Assembly: GCA_021815785.1 (NCBI GenBank)
Contig: JAKAZS010000021.1
Location: forward strand, 1 to 36,144
From: a bacterium
GTDB taxonomy: Bacteria; Cyanobacteriota; Vampirovibrionia; Obscuribacterales; JAKAZS01
Direction of reading: 5' to 3'
Length of the DNA stretch: 36,144 nucleotides
Positions 1 to 6,336 of this stretch are shown piece by piece. The translations under genes were made by a program, and so were the position numbers. A model generated the notes under the pieces. It did no database searches. It was not told where the DNA came from and saw only the letters and a program-made list of their open reading frames with translations. The number at the start of each line of letters is the position of its first letter. The stretch's first letter is position 1.

Positions 1-244
1 CACCAATGGCAACGAGTCCTACGTAGAGCAAAGAATTCAAGCCAAGATAGTACCAGAAGCTAAGGTATTGAATTGAAGTAACAAGGCTTACTTCAAGAGC
101 TAAAACGCTAGCCAGAAGAACAAAAAGAAACTTGCCATGCGCAAACTTCTTAAAAACACGGTAGAGCGCACGGCTGAGTACAAAAGCACCAAGGATGGCT
201 GGCAGTGCCAAAAGAATTTCCGCCAGGATGACAACAGTAGTCAT
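1..244 (-). CDS. Partial multi-pass membrane protein, unknown
   Basis: An open frame runs from an ATG at 242-244 off the left edge, giving 81 complete codons with no stop. The visible part is very hydrophobic, with about three membrane-spanning stretches: roughly residues 4-24, 39-57 and 61-80. A short basic loop (RALYRVFKKFAHGK) between the first two suggests a cytoplasmic face. A GGAAA lies about 7 bases before the ATG. It has the same strand and style as the small membrane proteins that follow and lies downstream of the terminator at 322-367, so it is probably its own transcription unit. I do not recognise the family, and the carboxy end is outside the window. Confidence 0.6.
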   Translation of the reverse strand, partial: MTTVVILAEILLALPAILGAFVLSRALYRVFKKFAHGKFLFVLLASVLALEVSLVTSIQYLSFWYYLGLNSLLYVGLVAIG

Positions 245-321
245 TATAGATTTCCAGTTCAGGATTAAGAAGGCACCTTACCTGTTTAGCATCTTATAAA
301 TCCAGTTTTAAACTAGTCTAA

Positions 322-367
322 AAAAGTATCTACCCAGACTAAAACACAAGGGTATTTAGTCTGGGTA
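322..367 (-). terminator. Rho-independent terminator after the 390-1025 gene
   Basis: A perfect 13-bp inverted repeat (331-343 with 355-367) encloses an 11-base loop. Read on the minus strand it is followed at once by GATACTTTTTT, a proper T tract. It lies 22 bases beyond the stop of the minus-strand gene at 390-1025. Confidence 0.85.
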
Positions 368-389
368 AACATGAACCGACTTACTCTCC

Positions 390-1025
390 TTACGACTTAT
401 AAGGTTGTCCGCGCGTCAACTTCTTGCGCCTGGTTGAAGTTGCTGGTGCGTCTAGCTGCTTAACCAATTCAGAGGATTCAACTGGTGCAATTTCCAACGT
501 CGGTTGATTAGCTTGACTTAGCTTCAGAAGTTCTTCAAGCCTAAACAGCTTAGCCGAAAGCTCCTTGATCTCTTCATCCTTATGGAGTTCGGCTACAACG
601 CGTGTTTTAGCTCTGTTAAACAAGATATCCTTAAAGCCAACTACCTTATCAATGAGCTTATTGGTTGACGCTGAAAGCCCCGGCAAAAACTTTCTGAAAT
701 TACGAGTGAAACCCTTAACGCTATGAAAAGCAATCAAACCGGTAATCCAGGTAAGCATTACGGTAACATTGGCCATAATATCAAAGCCTGGTCCAATATT
801 AACACGTGAATATGGATCAGTCAGGATAAGGATGGCTAAGCTGCACGCAACAAAAGCAAACGCTGAAGATACAACGATAAACACAGTTCTTCGTGGTGAA
901 CTTTCATTGTAATACATGCTTACAATATTGCGGATATTGTAACGGTCAGCCACGACCGTTGCACAGTAGATATTGGTAATTTCTACCGAAATTAGAGCCA
1001 GGATGGTATAAAGCAGCGCTTCCAT
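390..1025 (-). CDS. Membrane protein with cytoplasmic tail, paralog of 1228-1632
   Basis: This 211-residue protein has three predicted membrane segments (about 4-24, 46-68 and 84-103) and a charged tail of about 100 residues ending in a basic TRRKKLTRG stretch. The tail contains LIDKVVGFKDILF followed by a helix rich in Lys and Glu (about 150-170), likely a short coiled coil. The tail core matches VIDKVLSVKDILL in the next upstream gene, and the amino ends also correspond (an ATT/ATV..ADRY element after the first segment, FHS after the last), so the two are paralogs. Family unknown. The gene ends at a strong terminator. A role as membrane anchor or scaffold is only inference from topology. 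Confidence 0.75.
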   Translation of the reverse strand: MEALLYTILALISVEITNIYCATVVADRYNIRNIVSMYYNESSPRRTVFIVVSSAFAFVACSLAILILTDPYSRVNIGPGFDIMANVTVMLTWITGLIAFHSVKGFTRNFRKFLPGLSASTNKLIDKVVGFKDILFNRAKTRVVAELHKDEEIKELSAKLFRLEELLKLSQANQPTLEIAPVESSELVKQLDAPATSTRRKKLTRGQPYKS

Positions 1026-1163
1026 TGGAAGTGTCTTTCTTTATGAGTGTTGGTGCTGGACTTAATTGACTAAAGCTTTTGTCAAGTCGTTTGTTTGGGA
1101 ACTTAGCTTCAACTTAGTTACGTGGACGTCAACACAGATTGCATAGCCCTAATCACAATCAGC

Positions 1164-1220
1164 ATCATTGGCAAGCTTGTGCTCAAGCACAATTACCCGA
1201 GCTTCAAGCTTGCCAATGAT
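1164..1220 (-). other. Long perfect hairpin with a nested alternative stem
   Basis: The 16 bases at 1164-1179 are exactly inverted at 1205-1220, eight bases past the stop of the 1228-1632 gene. Inside, TTGTGCT (1177-1183) and AGCACAA (1186-1192) form a second stem that shares bases 1177-1179 with the outer arm, so the two structures compete at their junction. No T tract follows on either strand, so this may be a 3' stability element or a factor-dependent end rather than a classical terminator. Confidence 0.7.
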
Positions 1221-1227
1221 TTAGTCC

Positions 1228-1632
1228 TTAGTGCATTTCTTCGGCGATATTTCGCTTAGCCTTAGCAAGCAAAATATCCTTGACACTAAGCACTTTATCG
1301 ATAACCGCATTTATGCCGCGTGAAATTGTCGGCACAACTTTTAAAAGGCTGTGGAAAACCGCTATGACCAGAAAAACGACTACCCAGAACGTGATATCAT
1401 ACAGAACCACTTCAAAAACGTAGCCGATGCCAACTTCAACGTTATTAGCCACGCAACCAACGATATCCATGAAAGTAATCATTCCAGTTATATTCGTAGG
1501 CATCCAAATCAGCATCAACCGCGAAAGTTGGTCATGTACAGAATCACGATACCTATCAGCAATAGTCGTAGTAGCAATTAGCGTAGTACAAGCAACCAAT
1601 GTGATAGCCAGGATGGCGCACACCCATTCCAT
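1228..1632 (-). CDS. Small membrane protein, paralog of 390-1025
   Basis: The frame is open upstream to 1773, but I place the start at the ATG at 1630-1632. It is preceded by AAAGGA with a 9-base spacer, and from there the protein (134 residues, beginning MEWVCAILAI) lines up with the start of the paralog at 390-1025. There is a membrane segment at about 2-22, weaker hydrophobic stretches at about 37-60, and a strong one at about 74-93. A helix with VIDKVLSVKDILLAKAKRN follows, the element shared with the paralog. It lacks the long charged tail of its partner. No recognised family. Confidence 0.7.
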   Translation of the reverse strand: MEWVCAILAITLVACTTLIATTTIADRYRDSVHDQLSRLMLIWMPTNITGMITFMDIVGCVANNVEVGIGYVFEVVLYDITFWVVVFLVIAVFHSLLKVVPTISRGINAVIDKVLSVKDILLAKAKRNIAEEMH

Positions 1633-1851
1633 GGGTTTGATCCTTTTCCGTTTCGTGTAGGACTGACTCACTTTATTTTTTAAGCAATTGTATGGCAGGA
1701 AAACTCCTAAATTTTGCCATATGAGCTTTTCACCAAGGGGAAAGCAATCGGATTTACGCCAATTGCTTTCCATTTGATTATTTAGCTAAAGCCAGTTCTA
1801 ACCGAAACTAACTGTCACTTAGTAGCCATGGCAGAAATTGTCACGAGCTTT

Positions 1852-2298
1852 TCAGCCCAACTGATAGTCTATGGGCTGCTTGCGAATAGCGCTAATAGTC
1901 ATAGCGCCGACGACATAGCCCATACCGTCAATTTCACCATATTCACACTTGACGACAAAGGTAAACTTAAATTGGTTTTCCCACAAATAAGAAAAATCGC
2001 ACTGGCTCGCTCGAATGCAAACCGTGGTACCATATTTGTCAAGCTGGATCGAAACACTATCGTCGATGTTTGGGCTAGACATTTCTGTGATCACACCAAG
2101 AATTCGACCATTAAGAAAATCAGCCATAACTTTTTGCGGGTTAATACTGACTTTGGCTTTTGAGCAGTGAATCGGCACGGTTTCATTGCCTGACATAGTA
2201 CAAGCACGGGAATGCTTAGTCTCGTGTTTGTCTCCATTAAGAATGCTTACGTATGTGAAAATGACAAGAAAAAGGCAGATTACAAGGATCGTCCCCAC
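1852..2298 (-). CDS. Exported or membrane-anchored small protein, unknown (GTG start)
   Basis: This 148-residue protein starts with GTG at 2296-2298. The start is well supported because AGGAG sits six bases upstream and no in-frame ATG follows until residue 35. A single hydrophobic segment (about 3-20, ILVICLFLVIFTYVSIL) precedes a polar domain, giving a signal-anchor or uncleaved signal topology with the domain outside the cytoplasm. The domain has four cysteines (about 33, 45, 93, 99 plus a later one near 117), which could form disulfides outside the membrane. Its predicted mix of strands gives no motif I recognise. No clear terminator is seen before the next gene. Confidence 0.65.
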   Translation of the reverse strand: MGTILVICLFLVIFTYVSILNGDKHETKHSRACTMSGNETVPIHCSKAKVSINPQKVMADFLNGRILGVITEMSSPNIDDSVSIQLDKYGTTVCIRASQCDFSYLWENQFKFTFVVKCEYGEIDGMGYVVGAMTISAIRKQPIDYQLG

Positions 2299-2397
2299 GA
2301 GAAACTCCTGTTCTCGACGTTGAATTCTAGACCTAATTGTGCTTTAAGAATAGACGGCTCTCACATGAGGCAAAAAATGATATAAAATGTCAATACA

Positions 2398-2432
2398 GCC
2401 AGCCCAGCTATAGTATTTATAGCTGGGCTGGC
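2398..2432 (-). terminator. Hairpin terminator after the 2455-2889 gene
   Basis: A perfect 14-bp GC-rich stem (2398-2411 with 2419-2432) closes a 7-base loop 22 bases past the stop of the minus-strand gene. The following minus-strand sequence is T-rich rather than a pure T run (CTGTATTGACATTTTATA), so termination is likely but may be incomplete. Confidence 0.75.
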
Positions 2433-2454
2433 CTGCAAACAGAATCGAGCGTTA

Positions 2455-2889
2455 TTACGACAGATTAAGAGCCGCAAAAATGCGGTCCTCGACGCTGGCA
2501 TAATGTGCTTCGTCTTCTTTAGCCTCGACGTAGTTGGCCAAAACGCCATTGGCTTCGTCGACATCAGCTGACATACGGACAAGCGCCTGAATAGAGTTGC
2601 TATTCAGACCATGACCAAGAGCCGAAACGGCCAGGTTAATGTCGAGCCCAGCTTCGACCCAACGCCCCAGGCGCTTGGCGGAGACCTTACGCCCTACGAC
2701 CTTGGCCAAAGCCACCACATCGACACCGGCAGCCTCGAGTTCATCAGAATCAGGGTAAAGTGCAACCACTTCATCGCCGATTCGCGCAAGAACGCGATCG
2801 ATATTGTCAACAAAACGCATGGTATCCAGCTTGGCAGACGCAGCCATAACCTTACCCACAGTCGAAACAGTAACATTATTCGTATTCAT
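2455..2889 (-). CDS. Small helical protein of unknown family, paralog A
   Basis: This 144-residue, acidic, mostly alpha-helical protein has no signal or membrane segment. It is a clear paralog of the next gene (3027-3428). Shared blocks in order are AKLD..RF (about 19-26), RIGDE (36-40), LYPDS (44-48), GVDVVALAKV (55-64), GRK.S..RLG.W (66-77) and AGLD (79-82). A strong AAGGAG lies eight bases before the ATG and a hairpin terminator follows the stop. The carboxy tail (from about residue 120) is acidic and not shared. The pair sits directly downstream of a Clp-type ATPase, so adaptor, substrate or partner roles are possible. That is inference from position only; I recognise no family. Confidence 0.75.
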   Translation of the reverse strand: MNTNNVTVSTVGKVMAASAKLDTMRFVDNIDRVLARIGDEVVALYPDSDELEAAGVDVVALAKVVGRKVSAKRLGRWVEAGLDINLAVSALGHGLNSNSIQALVRMSADVDEANGVLANYVEAKEDEAHYASVEDRIFAALNLS

Positions 2890-3026
2890 GATATTTACTC
2901 CTTAGTTGAAATTAGGTTGGAAAACTTTTACCAGTTACAGAAAATAAAATTTAGATAAATCTCTTTAGCAAAAACAAGCAGCTGGAGTTTAAGCCAACTA
3001 CCTGCCATTACTAAACTTGCCAGAGC

Positions 3027-3428
3027 TCAACAGCTTAAGCTATCGTTTTGAGGTGCCAGATAGCAACACAGCGTATAGCTAACCAAGTTAATATCGGATG
3101 TTTGCATCAGCAATTTGTGGATATCGGCTACCGGCAAGCCTAACGCAATAGCTTTGGACGCTGCCACCAAATCAAGACCAGCCTTGTGCCACTTGCCTAA
3201 GCGCGTGGGCGAAAGCTTGCGTCCTAAAACTTTGGCCAAAGCTACAACATCCACACCGGAATCTTCCAAAGTTTGCGAATCCGGATAAAGACTCATCGCC
3301 TCATCGCCAATTCGATCCAGGTAATATTCAGTTAGGCTGGCAAAGCGGTTACGGTCCAGCTTGGCGCATGCAGCCATAATTTGGGCGTCTTCATCAGACA
3401 TGCCATTGAAAGAATTAATTGTGTTCAT
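3027..3428 (-). CDS. Small helical protein of unknown family, paralog B
   Basis: This 133-residue cytoplasmic protein is aligned without gaps to 2455-2889 over about 100 residues, with close to half of positions identical in the central 70 (RIGDE, LYPDS, GVDVVALAKV, GRKLS, RLGKW, AGLD). The amino terminus (MNTINSFNG) and the cysteine-bearing tail differ from its partner. An AAGGAG stands seven bases before the ATG. It is separated from the upstream ATPase by a terminator, so the genes may be independently expressed. Conservation of the middle and divergence of the ends suggest a shared fold with different partners. Function unknown. Confidence 0.75.
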   Translation of the reverse strand: MNTINSFNGMSDEDAQIMAACAKLDRNRFASLTEYYLDRIGDEAMSLYPDSQTLEDSGVDVVALAKVLGRKLSPTRLGKWHKAGLDLVAASKAIALGLPVADIHKLLMQTSDINLVSYTLCCYLAPQNDSLSC

Positions 3429-3461
3429 GAAATTTCTCCTTAATAAAAGTTAGCTAAAGTT

Positions 3462-3504
3462 AAAACAACAAACAAAAGAGGCAGGGATATTGCTATCCCT
3501 GCCT
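3462..3504 (-). terminator. Rho-independent terminator after the AAA+ ATPase gene
   Basis: A perfect 11-bp stem (3479-3489 with 3494-3504) with a 4-base loop lies 26 bases past the stop of the ATPase gene. On the minus strand it is followed by CTTTTGTTTGTTGTTTT, a T-rich tract. Confidence 0.85.
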
Positions 3505-3530
3505 TACTCTTTAATTTAAAACCAAGTTAC

Positions 3531-4925
3531 TTAGGCAGCCGGGTTAGAGGCCACATCCGTTACTTCGACGACTTCAAACTCCGGATACTCGTTAGCAAAA
3601 TTCTTCATTTGAGTCGGCATCGCCTTCAACATAAAAGTGCCGCTAACCGGAGACTGCATCCGGTTGATAGTCAACACACCCCACTTGATACCATAGATTT
3701 CAGCCAAATCATGCTGAGCGTCGCCAACGATTGACGAAAGCTCTTCAAAACTTGGAGCGGTTGCGGTAACCTTGTAGGTTTTCTTATTCAAAGACAGCCT
3801 GCCCCTTGGCTGGACTTGCGTTTCAGCAGCCTTGGTGGTAAGCTCAAAGCTGGGATCCACAATATCAAAGGCCAGAGCACCATCTTTCACCACCACATGG
3901 ACAACACTGGCACCAGCAATCTTGCCCTGGTTGATTTCCCGACCCAGCGGATTCAAGACAAGCCGGTTCATCACCCGCTTGAGTTCAGCAATGGAACCAC
4001 CATTTTCCTTGGCCTTATTGGCAAGGTATGCCTTAGCTTCCAGGCTTACCTCAAGCTCAAACACCTTAAAAGCAGGCAGGCTAGCAGCAATCCGCTCGCG
4101 CACCATTTCGATTTCGGTATCAACAATCCGAACCGTTTCGTCATGGTCCAAAGGCTTGTAGATGGCCACCATGTCCATCCGGTTGATGAATTCCGGCTTA
4201 AATTGCTCACGCATGGCTTCTTTCACGGTTTGAGCAATAAGCTCAGGCGTGATAGCAGTTTCAGCCTCGTTCTGGATAAAGCCAATTTTCTTGGCCGTAG
4301 CCTTACGAGCCAGCGTATCCATACCGATATTGCTGGTCAGAAAGAAAACCGCACTGCGCAAATCCACCACCTGACCATTACCCAGGCGCAATTCTCCTTT
4401 GTCAAAAATACCCATAAACAGCTTGAAGATATCCGCGTTACCCTTTTCAAACTCTTCCAGGATAATGATATCAACAGGAAGTTTCGAATTGAGCCTGACT
4501 CGCTTCAAGTTATGCGAACTCAATAGCGAGGTAGGATCGACATCTTCCGGATTGAGCTTGAGCTTTGCCGGATCCTGATAACCAACATACATCGGAGGCG
4601 CACCCTTGATATCAAGAATCTGCGCATCGTTGTTATAGTCAGCCATCTGAATCCGCGTTACCGCCTTTTTGCTGCCATGCAGAATTTCGGCCAGTGTTTC
4701 CGGGGTATACGACTTGCCGGTACGCGAAGGACCCACCAGATAATAGACACCAATCGGACGCGTCTTATCCCGCAACGGATTGGTAAGCACACGATAAACG
4801 TCAAGAGCCACTTCGCAAGCGGCTTCCTGGCCAATAACCCGAGACTTAAACTTAGCGATAAACGCATCTTCGCGGTCAGTCAAAGCATCGGCATTGATTT
4901 GGGTAGTAGTTGTAACGTTACTCAT
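3531..4925 (-). CDS. Stand-alone AAA+ unfoldase resembling the ClpB/ClpA second ATPase ring
   Basis: This 464-residue protein matches only the second (D2) module of Clp-type unfoldases; the Clp N-domain, first ring and middle coiled coil are absent. Visible elements are the lead-in VIGQEAA (30-36), Walker A GPSRTGKS (65-72), substrate pore loop GAPPMYVGYQD (108-118), Walker B IIILEE (153-158), sensor 1 LTSN (196-199) and arginine finger in FKPEFINR (242-249). Two positions are odd: the Walker B aspartate is Glu157, and the usual sensor-2 GAR becomes a Ser-Ile-Ala stretch before LKRVMNR (315-321). Residues from about 340 to 464 form an extra domain I do not recognise. AAGGAG lies six bases before the ATG. 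It probably unfolds or remodels proteins with ATP; the substrate is unknown. Confidence 0.85.
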   Translation of the reverse strand: MSNVTTTTQINADALTDREDAFIAKFKSRVIGQEAACEVALDVYRVLTNPLRDKTRPIGVYYLVGPSRTGKSYTPETLAEILHGSKKAVTRIQMADYNNDAQILDIKGAPPMYVGYQDPAKLKLNPEDVDPTSLLSSHNLKRVRLNSKLPVDIIILEEFEKGNADIFKLFMGIFDKGELRLGNGQVVDLRSAVFFLTSNIGMDTLARKATAKKIGFIQNEAETAITPELIAQTVKEAMREQFKPEFINRMDMVAIYKPLDHDETVRIVDTEIEMVRERIAASLPAFKVFELEVSLEAKAYLANKAKENGGSIAELKRVMNRLVLNPLGREINQGKIAGASVVHVVVKDGALAFDIVDPSFELTTKAAETQVQPRGRLSLNKKTYKVTATAPSFEELSSIVGDAQHDLAEIYGIKWGVLTINRMQSPVSGTFMLKAMPTQMKNFANEYPEFEVVEVTDVASNPAA

Positions 4926-4973
4926 GATAGACTCCTTTGCACATCAACGTGCGTTGTTAGGTTATCGAACTAG

Positions 4974-4999
4974 AAAAGCACTGATATAATCAGTGCTTT
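4974..4999 (-). terminator. Hairpin terminator after the CYTH gene
   Basis: A 10-11 bp stem (4975-4984 with 4990-4999) with a very short AT loop is followed on the minus strand by a short T run (GCTTTTCTAG). It lies between the CYTH gene stop (5036) and the ATPase start (4925), so it separates those two units. Confidence 0.7.
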
Positions 5000-5035
5000 A
5001 GACAAAATAAATATAAAAACTCGTTAGCTTAAGAC

Positions 5036-5638
5036 CTAATCATCCAGGTGTTTAAGCATGTCAAAATAAGAAAGTTCCATAGGTTGGTAATCGTATTGGG
5101 TCAATAATTCCTTAACCAAATGGTCAATGGAATTTCTCGCCTCTGGAATTTGATTTTCAGCAGAAACTAAAATTTCAATTTCCAGGTAATTACCACTAAA
5201 AACTCCAAGATTAGATACATTATCCAGGCAAACAGTTACTCTTTGACCAGATAATGATCCAACAAATACGTCTCTAGTTTTTGTGAAGAACTTAATAGCG
5301 GAATTGTTAGTTACCAAACTTAAAAGAATTAAACCCATTTTAGAAGACAATTCTTCTTCTTCTTCAATGCGTTCACGACTTCCATCGGTTAATACTTTCC
5401 ATGTTTTACAGGTTAAGTAAAACTTAGTCTTAACGCCAGTTTCCTGCCGTATACGAACCATGTCAAAATTAGCGTACACCGGCAAAAAATAATCAGTCAT
5501 CTGATAATTATCCAATTTCTTGAAAGCCAAACCAGCTAACTTGTCCAAAAAGTCAGGTAAAAGCAACTTACTTAACTTAAACTTGCGCTCAACTTCAAAT
5601 TTTTCTTGATTCAATTTAAGATCCAACCAACTAATCAA
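5036..5638 (-). CDS. CYTH-domain protein (triphosphate tunnel family)
   Basis: The protein shows the CYTH signature ExExK (EVERK, 15-19) near its start, then the strand pattern of a triphosphate tunnel: RIRQ (62-65), KFYLTCK (72-78), an acidic RERIEEEEEL (88-97), KTR (120-122), CLDNV (137-141) and LEIEI (152-156). Basic and acidic residues alternating on strands bind the triphosphate and divalent metal in this family, which includes class IV adenylate cyclases, thiamine triphosphatases and inorganic triphosphatases. Which activity applies cannot be told. The start is uncertain: no ATG precedes the motif, and the TTG at 5638 has no ribosome site, while TTG codons at residues 5 and 9 are alternatives. 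A striking palindrome array lies just upstream. Confidence 0.75.
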   Translation of the reverse strand: MISWLDLKLNQEKFEVERKFKLSKLLLPDFLDKLAGLAFKKLDNYQMTDYFLPVYANFDMVRIRQETGVKTKFYLTCKTWKVLTDGSRERIEEEEELSSKMGLILLSLVTNNSAIKFFTKTRDVFVGSLSGQRVTVCLDNVSNLGVFSGNYLEIEILVSAENQIPEARNSIDHLVKELLTQYDYQPMELSYFDMLKHLDD

Positions 5639-5648
5639 ATCAATACTA

Positions 5649-5679
5649 TAACTATATAGTTAGCGCTAACTTAAGTTAG
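5649..5679. promoter_or_regulatory. Three overlapping 14-bp palindromes upstream of the CYTH gene
   Basis: Perfect 14-bp palindromes occupy 5649-5662, 5658-5671 and 5666-5679, each sharing an arm with the next. They are built from half-sites of the type CTAACT/AGTTAG in alternating orientation. This looks like an operator array for a dimeric regulator, placed about 10-40 bases upstream of the possible CYTH start. Confidence 0.6.
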
Positions 5680-6101
5680 ATAATCAAGTTTTACAATATA
5701 CAAACAAATCAAAAAATCTATTAAATTTCTTTATGCCATCTAAAGCATAAAAAGAAAATGTGTTTAATAGTGTATTGGTTGAATTTAAGGCTTGGTTGTT
5801 TTTTAAAAGTAAAAAGATAATTAAATTCCATCTTAACAACATACCACTTGAAAAGCCAGGCAAAAAAAACAAGCTCAAAGCGATTTCACTTGAAAACACT
5901 GAATTGTCAACAGGAAATAAAAGCGCATTAAATTTACTTAATCGTATAAATACTTTATCTAATAAGTTAATATTTAATTAAGCTAGCGTAGATATTCAAA
6001 TTAAATTAGTTAGATTAGTTACTTAGAGCAATCTTTAATGTATTTATAAAGCTATAAATACGTTAAAGATATTTCGATAATATGGTAAATTAATTTTTAA
6101 T
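5680..6101. other. AT-rich intergenic stretch, no convincing gene
   Basis: Between the palindromes and the next gene there are only short frames. One is a plus-strand GTG-initiated frame at 5760-5981 (73 residues, very basic, without a ribosome site); the other is a minus-strand frame opposite it. Neither has a recognisable domain. It could be decayed coding sequence or a promoter region for the operon to the right. Confidence 0.4.
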
Positions 6102-6125
6102 ATGTTTACTGAAGAGGTTAAAATA

Positions 6126-6314
6126 ATGTTTAAATCAGAAGCTGAACAAGTTATTAAAAGGCTGATGGAAGAAACTAAAGCCGAGTTTACTGATGAACAA
6201 GTTGCTTGTCTAGCTAAAGCAATTATCAAAATTACCGGCATAATGCTTGAAGAAGCTACAGCAGCAATGCGCAACCAGGCACCCGGCTCACCCCCAAAGT
6301 TTTTCTCAAGCTAA
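6126..6314 (+). CDS. Small hypothetical protein ahead of the dap operon
   Basis: I choose the ATG at 6126 over the in-frame ATG at 6102, because GAAGAGG stands eight bases before 6126 and nothing precedes 6102. The result is a 62-residue, highly helical, charged protein with a Cys-Leu-Ala-Lys stretch in the middle and a flexible Pro/Gly-rich tail (about 53-62). No domain is recognised. It ends 22 bases before the M20D gene and has the same strand, so it may lead that operon. Its good ribosome site and helix-compatible composition argue for a real gene. Confidence 0.55.
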   Translation: MFKSEAEQVIKRLMEETKAEFTDEQVACLAKAIIKITGIMLEEATAAMRNQAPGSPPKFFSS

Positions 6315-6336
6315 ATAAACAAAACCAGTATTTCTT

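Noticed and set aside
3816-4526. Long plus-strand frame of 236 codons opposite the ATPase gene
   Set aside because: It is the antisense shadow of a gene with clear Clp motifs and has no domain or ribosome site of its own.
5684-5981. Two overlapping short frames on opposite strands
   Set aside because: Neither has a good start, a ribosome site or a recognisable domain.
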